The notes under the pieces were generated by a model. That model ran no database searches, had not been told where the DNA came from, and was given only the letters and a program-made list of their open reading frames with translations. Positions 16,020-23,285 of a stretch of 37,866 nt of DNA are shown here, piece by piece. The position numbers and the translations under genes are program-made. The stretch spans positions 1 to 37,866 of the forward strand of contig JAFASQ010000499.1 of the NCBI GenBank assembly GCA_019244395.1, in the 5' to 3' direction. How positions within the stretch are numbered: position 1 is the stretch's first letter; each line of letters starts with the position of its first letter. The stretch is from Solirubrobacterales bacterium (GTDB taxonomy: Bacteria; Actinomycetota; Thermoleophilia; Solirubrobacterales; Solirubrobacteraceae).

Positions 16020-16369
16020 GCACCCGCCGGGGTGTGGACGTGCCCGGCGCGGTGGACGTGCCGGCGAGGACTCTCCACTCCCGCTAGGACCATCGCGGAC
16101 AAGTCAACACTCGCGTCTTGCGTGGCGCCGAATGCATATTCGGCCACCTGGGGCGTGGCCACCGCGACACTCGAGCCACGACGCGCGCCGAGTGTGGACT
16201 TTTCCGCCTTCCAGAGTGGACCGCGGGGCGCGCAACCGGCAACACCGCTGGCCCCCAAGCCGTCAGAGGCAGGACGGGACGGTGGACGCCGAGCGCATCC
16301 AGGCAGGCACAAGACGCGTGAGCGGGTATATACGGAGGTGGCCGGTAACTCCGACCGCCGCGCTGGGAC
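16020..16369. other. Intergenic region with inverted repeats, no gene seen
   Basis: About 350 bases between ccdA and the ZIP gene without convincing coding. It holds a 7-4-7 palindrome GCCGAAT-GCAT-ATTCGGC (16127-16144), directly followed by a second inverted repeat GGCCAC...GTGGCC (16142-16160), and several scattered copies of GTGGAC (16032, 16052, 16193, 16215 and near 16280). A GTG at 16016 overlapping the ccdA stop opens a 23-codon frame of low-complexity sequence that I do not call. Confidence 0.5.
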
Positions 16370-16383
16370 TTAGGGCGACCTAA
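16370..16383. promoter_or_regulatory. Metal-box-like palindrome A upstream of the ZIP gene
   Basis: TTAGG-GCGA-CCTAA, a perfect 5-4-5 inverted repeat. The half-sites match those of DtxR/IdeR/MntR-type metalloregulator boxes, though the spacing is shorter than the IdeR consensus. It lies just upstream of a possible -10 (TAGGCT, 16389-16394). Confidence 0.5.
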
Positions 16384-16408
16384 TCTGGTAGGCTCGGCAC
16401 GGTCGGCG

Positions 16409-16422
16409 TTAGGGTCCCCTAA
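16409..16422. promoter_or_regulatory. Metal-box-like palindrome B touching the ZIP start codon
   Basis: TTAGG-GTCC-CCTAA, the same 5-4-5 design as box A, centred 39 bp downstream of it and ending one base before the TTG start. The AGGG inside it (16411-16414) is the only ribosome-site candidate, so a bound repressor would cover the leader and start region. Confidence 0.5.
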
Positions 16423-17292
16423 TTGTTGCTAGACCACTTGTCGTTCGCACAGACCATCGCTCTAGGCGCCCTCGCCGGCTTCACCATCTTCCTCGGCCTG
16501 CCGGTGGGACGCCTGCAACTGCTCGGCAGTCGCCCGCGCGTGGCGCTGGCGATGTTCTCGATCGGCGTGCTGGCGTTCATCTTCGTCGACGTCCTGTCGA
16601 GCGGCCTCTCGATCATCCAAAACGCGCTGCAGGGCGTGAAGGACGGGCACCAATCGGTGGCGTACCTCGTCTGGCTGGTCGTGCTGCTCGCCGCCGGCTT
16701 CGCCGCCGGCAGCGCGGGCCTGGCGATGCTCGAGCGCCGGATGCGGCCGGCTGCAGCCCGGCGCCCGCCGGTCGCGGGCGGAGCGGAGACCGCCGCGCTC
16801 GATCCCGATCCGCTCGTGCGCGAGCTGGACGCCGCCCGCCGGCGGGCGCTGCGAGTAGGGCTGACGATCGCCGCCGCGATCGGGGTGCACAACTTCGCCG
16901 AGGGCCTGGCGATCGGCGTGTCCGCCCGCGCCGGCGCGATCAGCCTCGCCACCGTGCTGATCACCGGCTTCGCGCTGCATAACGCGACCGAGGGGTTTGG
17001 GATCGTCGGCCCACTCGGAGACGTCAAGCCTTCCTGGGGTTGGATCGGGCTGGCCGGCCTGATCGGTGGCGGGCCAACCTTCCTCGGCTCGATCGTCGGC
17101 TACGCGGTGACCAGCCACCCGCTGGAGCTGGCCTTCTACGCCACCGCGGGCGGCGCGATCCTGTATGTGATCGGCGAGATCTGGAACGGCATGCGCCGCT
17201 ACGGCCACCGCGAGCTCGGTCTGCTGATGGTCTCGGCAGGCTTCGTGCTCGGCGTGATCACCGACCTGATCGTCACCTACGGCGGCGGCTGA
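16423..17292 (+). CDS. ZIP-family divalent metal transporter
   Basis: 289-residue membrane metal importer of the ZIP (ZupT-like) family. Eight helices are visible. The metal path is formed by GVHNFAEGLAIG (helix 4, near 156) and FALHNATEGFGI (helix 5, near 185), both with the family H-N-x-x-E-G. The long loop between helices 3 and 4 (about 105-140) is Arg/Ala-rich and lacks the His cluster common in many ZIPs. Starts at TTG 16423 (TTG 16426 also possible). Two TTAGG-N4-CCTAA palindromes precede it, suggesting control by a DtxR/MntR-type regulator and hence manganese or iron as cargo; zinc cannot be excluded. Confidence 0.9.
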   Translation: MLLDHLSFAQTIALGALAGFTIFLGLPVGRLQLLGSRPRVALAMFSIGVLAFIFVDVLSSGLSIIQNALQGVKDGHQSVAYLVWLVVLLAAGFAAGSAGLAMLERRMRPAAARRPPVAGGAETAALDPDPLVRELDAARRRALRVGLTIAAAIGVHNFAEGLAIGVSARAGAISLATVLITGFALHNATEGFGIVGPLGDVKPSWGWIGLAGLIGGGPTFLGSIVGYAVTSHPLELAFYATAGGAILYVIGEIWNGMRRYGHRELGLLMVSAGFVLGVITDLIVTYGGG

Positions 17293-17323
17293 TCCGGTCC
17301 CTGCGGCCGGGGATGGGCCGCTG

Positions 17324-17734
17324 CTAGCGAAGGACCTTCGGAGACGACGCCGGCACTGGCTCGCGCGCCGTGCGCCGCGGCCACCGGCGCTTGCGCCGAA
17401 CGTGGTCCCGGACACGCTCGCTCGACTGCTCGGCGTCCGGCAGCGGGATTCCGCCCGGACCGGGATCGCGCGACGGCGGCTCCTGCGGGCCGCCGCTCCC
17501 GCCCCCGTCTTCGTCGGTGGATGAACCCGGCGGGGCGTCCGCTCTGAACAGCAGCGCCGGCACGAGGATCAGCGAGCAGAAGAACCAGGCCATGGCAATC
17601 AGGAGAAGCGGCCCGGCAACCGACTCGGTCAGCTCCCGGGAGCTAGCGAGCGCGATCACGACGATCAGCGGACCGAAGGGAATCAGCACGGTCCGCCCGA
17701 GGCGCATAGGGAGGTTCGCGTCTGGCCGGAACAC
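17324..17734 (-). CDS. Small membrane protein of unknown function
   Basis: About 136 residues, not recognised. After a short N-terminus come two hydrophobic helices: TVLIPFGPLIVVIALAS (about 16-32) and VAGPLLLIAMAWFFCSLILV (about 41-60). The rest is a polar, Gly/Pro/Asp-rich then strongly Arg-rich tail, probably cytoplasmic. I chose GTG 17734, 7 bases after TACGCT; ATG 17707 is an alternative that loses nine residues. The frame stays open further upstream only through low-complexity antisense of the neighbouring small gene. It converges with the ZIP gene, 31 bases away. Confidence 0.55.
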   Translation of the reverse strand: MFRPDANLPMRLGRTVLIPFGPLIVVIALASSRELTESVAGPLLLIAMAWFFCSLILVPALLFRADAPPGSSTDEDGGGSGGPQEPPSRDPGPGGIPLPDAEQSSERVRDHVRRKRRWPRRTAREPVPASSPKVLR

Positions 17735-17813
17735 GCGAACAGCGTACCGCCGCGCCGGCCCGCCTTCTACCCCATCGGGCGCCGGGCCCCGGCAGCCCCG
17801 GTCACAGGACGCT

Positions 17814-18026
17814 TCAGTCCTCGTCCTCGGGATGACGCTCGTGCCAGCGCAACGCGGCGGCCTCGGCGCTGGCGGAGTGCCGGTTGGGCACGACCTCCTC
17901 GTCCTCGGGGACGTGCGAGGGGGGATCGTGGTCGATGTCCTCCTCGGGGTTCTTCTGGCGCCAGCGCGTAGCTGCTGCTTCCGCGCTGCTGGACCGCCGC
18001 TGGGGTCGGTTTGCCTCGTCTGACAC
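17814..18026 (-). CDS. Small charged protein made of two repeats
   Basis: 70-residue polar protein, not recognised. It consists of two related ~25-residue units: RRSSSAEAAATRWRQKNPEE and RHSASAEAAALRWHERHPED, each a short amphipathic helix (SAEAAAxRW) followed by an acidic, Pro-containing tail. Two GTG codons in tandem compete; the second (18026) lies 6 bases after GGAGG (complement of 18033-18037) and is preferred. The strong ribosome site and clean repeat say this is a real gene. It is divergent from the GH15 gene. Role unknown; the repeat may be a nucleic-acid or protein docking helix (speculation). Confidence 0.7.
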   Translation of the reverse strand: MSDEANRPQRRSSSAEAAATRWRQKNPEEDIDHDPPSHVPEDEEVVPNRHSASAEAAALRWHERHPEDED

Positions 18027-18070
18027 CACTCACCTCCGTCAGTCGACACCGACAGGGTAGTCCAGACGGT

Positions 18071-18076
18071 TAGGCT
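18071..18076 (+). promoter_or_regulatory. -10 box of the GH15 gene
   Basis: TAGGCT 10 bases before ATG 18087; CCGACA at 18049-18054 is a possible -35 with a 16-base spacer. No ribosome site is seen, so the transcript may be leaderless or nearly so. Confidence 0.4.
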
Positions 18077-18086
18077 GCGGGCGCGA

Positions 18087-19979
18087 ATGAGTCCGAGTAT
18101 TCCTCTGCCGCCGCACGACGCGCCGCTGAGCGGAGGCTCTCCGTTTCCGCCGATCGCCGACTACGCGTTCCTGTCCGACTGCCACACCGGCGCTCTGCTG
18201 GCGCCCGACGGCAGCATCGAATGGATGTGCATCCCGCGCTTCGACGCCGCGAGCGTGTTCGGAGCGCTCCTGGACCGGCGCGGGGGATCCTTCCGCGTCG
18301 GCCCCTACGGGGTCGTCGTCCCGCTGTCGGTCCGCTACGTGCCCGGCACGATGATCCTCGAGACGACCTGGATGACGCCGTCGGGCTGGGTGGTGGTTCG
18401 CGACGGGCTGACGATCGGCCCCTGGCATGACCAGCACGCGGATGAGACATCGCATACCCGGCCGCCCACCGACCACGATGCCGACCACATGCTGGTGCGG
18501 GTGATCGAGTGCATCCAGGGCCAGGTCCAGATCGAGGCGGTCTGCGAGCCGATGTTCGACTACGGGCGCCGGCCGGCCCGCTGGGCGATGGTGTCCGATG
18601 ACTGGTCGGCGGCCGAGGCCACCGACGGCGAGACGGTTCTGCGGCTGATCACCGACCTGCGAATCGGGATCGAGGGCGGCCGGGCGCGCGCCCGGCACAC
18701 GCTGACCGAGGGCGAGGAGCGCTTCGTCGCGCTCGGGTGGAGGCATGGCCTGAACGGCCCGGCGCACTGTGCCAACGCCAAGGAGCGTCTCCAGAACACC
18801 TTCCACTACTGGCGCGACTGGCTCGCGACAGGACGCTTCCCGGACCATCGCTGGCGCCAGTACCTGCAGCGCTCGGCCCTCACCCTGAAGGGGTTGACCT
18901 ATGCGCCGACGGGCGCCACGGTGGCGGCGGCGACGACGTCGCTGCCCGAAACGCCGGGCGGCGAGCGCAACTGGGACTACCGCTACTGCTGGATGCGCGA
19001 TGCCACCTTCACGCTGTGGGGGCTGCACGCGCTGGGACTGGACTGGGAGGCGGACGACTTCATGCAGTTCGTGGCCGACCTCGAGCGCGTCGACGATGGC
19101 GCGCTGCAGATCATGTACGGGCTGGCCGGCGAGCGCGACCTGCACGAGGAGCAGCTCCCCCACCTGCACGGCTACGAGGGCGCAAGGCCGGTGCGCATCG
19201 GCAACGGGGCCTACCGGCAACGCCAGAACGACGTGTACGGGTCGGTGCTCGACTCGGTCTACCTGCACACGAAAATGGGCGGGCACATTCCCGGCCGGCT
19301 GTGGCCGGTGCTCCAGGACCAGGTCCGTTGCGCGCAGGGGATCTGGCGCCAGCCCGACCAGGGGATCTGGGAGGCCCGAGGCGACCCCAAGCACTACGTT
19401 TCCTCGAAGCTCATGTGCTGGGTGGCGCTGGACCGGGGGGCGCGGCTGGCCCAGCTCCAGGGCCAAGGGGATCAGGCTGCGGAGTGGCAGGGAGTCGCCG
19501 AGGAGATCCGGGCCGACATCCTCGCGCGCGGGGTCTCCGAGCGTGGGGTGTTCCGCCAGCACTACGAGACCGACGCGCTCGACGCCTCGACCCTGCTGAT
19601 TCCGCTGGTGCGCTTCCTGCCCGCCCAGGATGAGCGCGTCAAGGCCACCGTGCTGGCCATCGCCTCCGAGCTACAGGAGAACGGCTTCGTTCTGCGCTAC
19701 CGGGTACAGGAAACGGACGACGGCCTGACCGGCGAGGAGGGGACGTTCCTGATCTGCTCGTTCTGGCTGGTCTCGGCGCTGTCGGAGATCGGGGAGGCCG
19801 AGCCGGCCGCGCAGATGTGCGAGCGGCTGCTGGCGCAGGCGTCGCCGCTTGGTCTGTACGCCGAGGAGCTCGACGGGCGGACCGGGCGGCACCTGGGCAA
19901 CTTCCCACAGGCGTTTACGCACCTGGCGCTGATCAACGCGGTGATGCACGTGATCTCGCAGGAGGAGGCGGCGGCGTAG
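18087..19979 (+). CDS. Glycoside hydrolase family 15 protein (trehalase/glucoamylase-like)
   Basis: 630-residue cytosolic protein with the GH15 layout: an N-terminal beta-sandwich (PPIADYAFLSDCHTGALLAP and GSIEWMCIPRFDAASVFGAL) and a C-terminal (alpha/alpha)6 barrel. Barrel motifs include GGERNWDYRYCWMRDATFTL (about 291-310), GIWEARGDPKHYVSSKLMCW and GEEGTFLICSFWLVSAL near 548, which holds the catalytic-base Glu. Many actinobacterial members are trehalases (the mycobacterial type) and others glucan hydrolases; sequence alone does not separate them here. There is no signal peptide, which favours an intracellular substrate such as trehalose. Starts at ATG 18087 next to a TAGGCT box and ends before a hairpin cluster. 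Confidence 0.9.
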   Translation: MSPSIPLPPHDAPLSGGSPFPPIADYAFLSDCHTGALLAPDGSIEWMCIPRFDAASVFGALLDRRGGSFRVGPYGVVVPLSVRYVPGTMILETTWMTPSGWVVVRDGLTIGPWHDQHADETSHTRPPTDHDADHMLVRVIECIQGQVQIEAVCEPMFDYGRRPARWAMVSDDWSAAEATDGETVLRLITDLRIGIEGGRARARHTLTEGEERFVALGWRHGLNGPAHCANAKERLQNTFHYWRDWLATGRFPDHRWRQYLQRSALTLKGLTYAPTGATVAAATTSLPETPGGERNWDYRYCWMRDATFTLWGLHALGLDWEADDFMQFVADLERVDDGALQIMYGLAGERDLHEEQLPHLHGYEGARPVRIGNGAYRQRQNDVYGSVLDSVYLHTKMGGHIPGRLWPVLQDQVRCAQGIWRQPDQGIWEARGDPKHYVSSKLMCWVALDRGARLAQLQGQGDQAAEWQGVAEEIRADILARGVSERGVFRQHYETDALDASTLLIPLVRFLPAQDERVKATVLAIASELQENGFVLRYRVQETDDGLTGEEGTFLICSFWLVSALSEIGEAEPAAQMCERLLAQASPLGLYAEELDGRTGRHLGNFPQAFTHLALINAVMHVISQEEAAA

Positions 19980-20020
19980 CGATTTTGGGCCTCGCTGCGC
20001 TCGGCGTCCGTGGGGCCGTT

Positions 20021-20044
20021 CCGGCCGGCATCCGTGCCGGCCGG
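20021..20044. terminator. Strong hairpin between convergent genes
   Basis: CCGGCCGGCA-TCCG-TGCCGGCCGG, a perfect 10-bp stem with a 4-base loop, 42 bases after the GH15 stop. There is no T-run, as is common in high-GC bacteria. Further stems follow at 20063-20084 and 20101-20115. Confidence 0.55.
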
Positions 20045-20062
20045 GCGTGTGCGCAGCCACGC

Positions 20063-20084
20063 CGCCGGGCATGGACGCCCGGCG
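20063..20084. terminator. Second hairpin between convergent genes
   Basis: CGCCGGGC-ATGGAC-GCCCGGCG, a perfect 8-bp stem. With the neighbouring GCCGCC-GCA-GGCGGC stem (20101-20115) it lies before the end of the minus-strand oxidase gene and could stop transcription coming from that side. Confidence 0.45.
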
Positions 20085-20121
20085 CAAAGGCCCCAGGGAT
20101 GCCGCCGCAGGCGGCCCCAGA

Positions 20122-21075
20122 TCACCCGCGGCGGGCGAGCTCGCGCTTGGCCGTGCGACGGAACCGCAGGGCCTTGCCGGCGTTGGCGCGGATCAGCGCG
20201 ACGCGTGACGGCGGCGCCTCCAGACCGCCCACCAGCTTGTGCGGAACCAGCGCCCAGCTGCCGTCGCGCAGGACGAGGTCGCCGCGGACCTGGAAATTCT
20301 GCATCGCACCGAAGCTCGGATCATGCGCATGGGCAGCCAGGCAGGCGAGCCCCGGTTGGAGGGGCGCGCCGGCGGGCGGGTCGTCGATCCGGATCTGCCG
20401 GTCGGCCTCGTGGGCGCGCACCTTCACGCGTACGGCAAACGGAAAGCCGTCGGGGCAGACGATCGAGAGAGCCGCCGTGGGGTAGATGGTGCCGAGCTCG
20501 TTCAGGCGCGGATGCCAGGTGGTCCGGCCGCCTTCGGGATCGGCGTGGAAGCGGGCGGGCTCCTCGGAGTGGCCGGAGCGCACCTCCTCCATGTGGGCGT
20601 CGAACAGCTCGGGCTCGGCACCGGGACTGCGCCAGATATAGACCCGCTCGGGTCGAATGTGGATGTAGATCCGGGTGTAGTACCAGCTCAGGAAGCGCTT
20701 CAGGGCATCCGGCGGGTCGAGTTTGCGCAGCCCGGGCAGCTTCTCCAGCGACTCCGTGGCGTAGCGCCGGCGGTTGGCCTCGAGGTCCTGGTCGTCGACC
20801 TCGGCCGACCCCTGGACGAGGACCGTGGGCGGGTCGCTCAGGCCGCTGCCGGTCGGGTCGGAGAACAGCAGGGCGACCAGCGGGTTGGCGCGCGCGTCAT
20901 CGGCCTTCTTCGGATAGCCCAGCCCGGTGGTCACGTCGATGCACGGAGCGCCCGGGCGGTAGTACGGCGTGACCGGCCAGGTGATGGGCTGCCCGGCGCG
21001 GTTGACGGTGGTCAGCTCGGTGGTGATGAACCGGTCAAAGACCGCTTGCGCATCGGCGGGCAGCGAAGCCGTCAC
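20122..21075 (-). CDS. Pyridoxamine 5'-phosphate oxidase-like split-barrel protein
   Basis: 317-residue protein whose first ~180 residues form an FMN/F420-type split barrel: [20 protein letters not shown], then [20 protein letters not shown] and [24 protein letters not shown]. The remaining ~140 residues look like a second, divergent copy ([39 protein letters not shown]). Starts at GTG 21075, 30 bases after the Nudix stop on the same strand, so the two are probably co-transcribed. Likely a cytosolic flavin or deazaflavin oxidoreductase; the true cofactor and substrate are unknown. Confidence 0.82.
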   Translation of the reverse strand: MTASLPADAQAVFDRFITTELTTVNRAGQPITWPVTPYYRPGAPCIDVTTGLGYPKKADDARANPLVALLFSDPTGSGLSDPPTVLVQGSAEVDDQDLEANRRRYATESLEKLPGLRKLDPPDALKRFLSWYYTRIYIHIRPERVYIWRSPGAEPELFDAHMEEVRSGHSEEPARFHADPEGGRTTWHPRLNELGTIYPTAALSIVCPDGFPFAVRVKVRAHEADRQIRIDDPPAGAPLQPGLACLAAHAHDPSFGAMQNFQVRGDLVLRDGSWALVPHKLVGGLEAPPSRVALIRANAGKALRFRRTAKRELARRG

Positions 21076-21105
21076 GGCGCGAGTATAGGCACGACCGGGA
21101 GAGGG

Positions 21106-21738
21106 TCACTCCGCGTAGCCGGGCTCACCCGGCAGCACGATCCGGGCGGTTTCGCCCTGGAGCAGGACGCGGGGCTGCACCGGATGGATCTGGCGCCCGC
21201 GCGCGTGGGTGAGCAGCTGCTCGGCCGAGCCGAACGCGGACAGCTGCTCGAGGTGCTTGATCGTCGGGAAGACCAGGAACAGATCGCCGCGGGCCCGGGC
21301 CTCCAGCGCGGCGGCCGGCGCGTACCAGCGGGCGTCTACCACCTCGCTGCCGTCGGGACTGGCGTGCGCGCCGGGCGGAAGCCGCGCCAGGTAGAACCAG
21401 GTGTCGAAGCGGATCTTGACCTCGGCCGGCGTGATCCAGCGACTGAACGGCACGAGCTGGTCGGGCTCGGCGATCGTGATGTCGGCCTCCTCGGCGAGCT
21501 CGCGGATCGCGGCGGCGCGGTGCGCGTGGTCGCCCTGCCCCTCGGCGCGGTCGACCGCACCGCCCGGGAACACCCATGCGCCGCCCATGAAGCGCGCGTT
21601 CGGGTTGCGCCGGACGAGCAGCACCTCGAGCGCGGCGTCGCCCCCGCGCAGCACGATCACCGTGCCGGCGGGCCGCGGTTCTGTGGTCTGACCGAAGTTG
21701 AGCGGCTGCTCGGGCCCCGGTCGGTCGACGCTCGTCAT
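21106..21738 (-). CDS. Nudix hydrolase
   Basis: 210-residue Nudix-fold pyrophosphohydrolase. The box reads [11 protein letters not shown], an insertion of about eight residues, then [12 protein letters not shown], i.e. the RExxEE metal-binding core with Ala where Gly is usual. The expanded box and the later [10 protein letters not shown]-like stretch ([15 protein letters not shown]) resemble the NUDT19/RP2 group, which in animals cleaves CoA and acyl-CoA. Start ATG 21738; divergent from rubredoxin, with 39 bases between. Substrate not certain. Confidence 0.88.
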   Translation of the reverse strand: MTSVDRPGPEQPLNFGQTTEPRPAGTVIVLRGGDAALEVLLVRRNPNARFMGGAWVFPGGAVDRAEGQGDHAHRAAAIRELAEEADITIAEPDQLVPFSRWITPAEVKIRFDTWFYLARLPPGAHASPDGSEVVDARWYAPAAALEARARGDLFLVFPTIKHLEQLSAFGSAEQLLTHARGRQIHPVQPRVLLQGETARIVLPGEPGYAE

Positions 21739-21764
21739 GCGGGACCATTCTCCCCGACTCGCGT

Positions 21765-21770
21765 TAGCCT
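21765..21770 (+). promoter_or_regulatory. -10 box of the rubredoxin gene
   Basis: TAGCCT followed by 7 bases and the GTG start at 21778, the spacing of a leaderless transcript. There is no ribosome-site candidate. GGGACC at 21741-21746 is a weak -35 candidate. Confidence 0.45.
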
Positions 21771-21777
21771 TCGGCCG

Positions 21778-21939
21778 GTGAAGTGGATCTGCGGATCGTG
21801 CGGGTTCATCTATGATCCCGCCGAAGGGGACCCCGACGGGGGCATTCCGGCTGGAACCGCGTTCGAGGACATCCCCGAAACGTGGTTCTGCCCCGTGTGC
21901 GGCGCGCGCAAGCGGGACTTCGAGCCCTACGACGACTAG
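21778..21939 (+). CDS. Rubredoxin
   Basis: 53-residue iron protein that carries single electrons in the cytosol. Four Cys ligate one iron: CGSCG (Cys5, Cys8) and CPVCG (Cys38, Cys41), with the conserved [19 protein letters not shown] and [11 protein letters not shown] between. Length and motifs are textbook. GTG 21778 is the only start in place and directly follows the TAGCCT box. Its partner enzyme is not nearby; alkane monooxygenases and oxygen-reducing flavoproteins are common partners in other bacteria. Confidence 0.96.
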   Translation: MKWICGSCGFIYDPAEGDPDGGIPAGTAFEDIPETWFCPVCGARKRDFEPYDD

Positions 21940-21963
21940 CTCGCCGGGCTGGGGGGCGCCGGG

Positions 21964-23250
21964 CTACGCCGCGTGGGCGATCTGCTCGTAGTCGTACGGC
22001 CCGGTCTGCTCGGCCTCGTAGGCGTAAGGCTCCGTCGGCTCATCGTCGTACTCGTCCTGCGGTGGCACCACGACCCCCATCGCCCGCGGATCGACGCCGG
22101 CCGTGCGGGCGGCCTCGGCGAGGACGGGGGCGGCGGCGCGAAGCTCCTCGGCGCGGTGGGTGGCCATCGTGGTCAGGCGCAGGCAGGAGACAGGTCCGTG
22201 GGTGGCCGGCGGCACCACCGCGTGCGCGAACACACCGCGGGCGAGCGCAACCTCGCCCATACGCAGCACCGGCTCCGGCTCGCCCAGCATGAGGGCCACG
22301 ATGTGGGTGCGGGCTCCTCGCAGGTCGAAGCCCTCCGCGACCAGCGCCTCGCGCAGCGCCGCGGCGTTGACGTGAAGCTTGTCGACCAGCCGCGGGCGAT
22401 CCTCGAGCAGCGCGAGGGCGGCCAGCGCGCCGGCCACGGCCGGCGGCGCCGGCGCGCTCGAGAACGCCAGCGTGCGCGCGGCCTGGAGCAGATACTGCGT
22501 CATCACTCGATCACAGGCCGCGAAGGCGCCGTAAGAGCCGAGGGCTCCGCCAAGCGTGCCGAGGATCACGTCCACCTGATCCTCGAGGCCGTGTTCGGCC
22601 AGTGCGCCGCGGCCCCCGCGGCCGAGCGACCCGAGGGCATGCGACTCGTCGACGAGCACGCGGACTCGATGACGCTGCGCGAGCTCGACGATGTCCTCGA
22701 GCGGCGCCACATCTCCATCGAGCGAGAACACGCCGTCGGTGGCGATCAGCGCTCCGCGGCCCTGCGCGTGGGCGAGTCCCCAGGCGAGGTGCTCGGCGTC
22801 GCCGTGGTCGTAGACAAACATCTCGGCGCGGGAGAGGCGGCAGCCATCGATCAGCGAGGCATGGTTGAGCGCGTCGGAGAACACCACGTCGCCCGGGCGG
22901 GCCAGGGCGCTGATCACGCCGGCGGCGGCGAGGAAGCCCGAGCCGAACAGGAGCGCGCTCTCGCGCCGCAGGAAGCCGGCCAGGCGCTCCTCGAGGCGGC
23001 GATGTACGGTCATCGTGCCGGAAGCCAGGCGCGAGGCGCCGGCACCTACGCCCCACCGCATCGCCGCCTCGGCCGCGGCCTCGCGCACGCGCGGGTGGTC
23101 GGCCAGACCCAGGCAGTTGTCCGAGCACAGGAGGAGCACCGGCTTGCCGTCGAGGACGACGTGAGGACCCTGCGGCCCGCTGACCAAGCGGATGCGCTGG
23201 TGAAGGCCCAACGCGCGCAGCTCGCTGAGGCGAGCTTCGATCTCGATCAT
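21964..23250 (-). CDS. BioF/Kbl-like alpha-oxoamine synthase family protein without the PLP lysine
   Basis: 428-residue fold-type I PLP protein of the 8-amino-7-oxononanoate synthase / 2-amino-3-oxobutyrate CoA ligase family. Conserved parts: NNCLGL-like CSDNCLGLADHP, GVGAGASRLASGT, FSDALNHASLIDG, DGVFSLDGDVAPL, VDESHALGSLG (Asp201, His204) and SYGAFAACDR. But the motif that should read GTLGKALG, whose Lys binds PLP, is GTLGGALG (Gly235). The codon is GGA, so more than one base differs from a Lys codon. A Tyr/Asp/Glu-rich tail of ~30 residues follows the domain. Start ATG 23250 is 6 bases after a TACGGT box. It may be inactive, regulatory, or bind another ligand; no biotin genes are nearby. 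Confidence 0.85.
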   Translation of the reverse strand: MIEIEARLSELRALGLHQRIRLVSGPQGPHVVLDGKPVLLLCSDNCLGLADHPRVREAAAEAAMRWGVGAGASRLASGTMTVHRRLEERLAGFLRRESALLFGSGFLAAAGVISALARPGDVVFSDALNHASLIDGCRLSRAEMFVYDHGDAEHLAWGLAHAQGRGALIATDGVFSLDGDVAPLEDIVELAQRHRVRVLVDESHALGSLGRGGRGALAEHGLEDQVDVILGTLGGALGSYGAFAACDRVMTQYLLQAARTLAFSSAPAPPAVAGALAALALLEDRPRLVDKLHVNAAALREALVAEGFDLRGARTHIVALMLGEPEPVLRMGEVALARGVFAHAVVPPATHGPVSCLRLTTMATHRAEELRAAAPVLAEAARTAGVDPRAMGVVVPPQDEYDDEPTEPYAYEAEQTGPYDYEQIAHAA

Positions 23251-23256
23251 GTTGGA

Positions 23257-23262
23257 ACCGTA
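23257..23262 (-). promoter_or_regulatory. -10 box of the BioF-like gene
   Basis: Minus-strand TACGGT with 6 bases to ATG 23250; an overlapping TAGCCT lies just upstream. This would allow a leaderless transcript separate from the upstream crotonase gene. Confidence 0.4.
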
Positions 23263-23285
23263 GGCTAAGCCGAGGCTCGGATGGA

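Noticed and set aside
16016-16087. GTG overlapping the ccdA stop, opening 23 codons
   Set aside because: Short repetitive sequence (VDVPGAVDVPA) without any other sign of coding.
20239-21777. Long plus-strand frame leading into rubredoxin
   Set aside because: Only the last 53 codons are protein-like (rubredoxin); the rest is antisense to the oxidase and Nudix genes.
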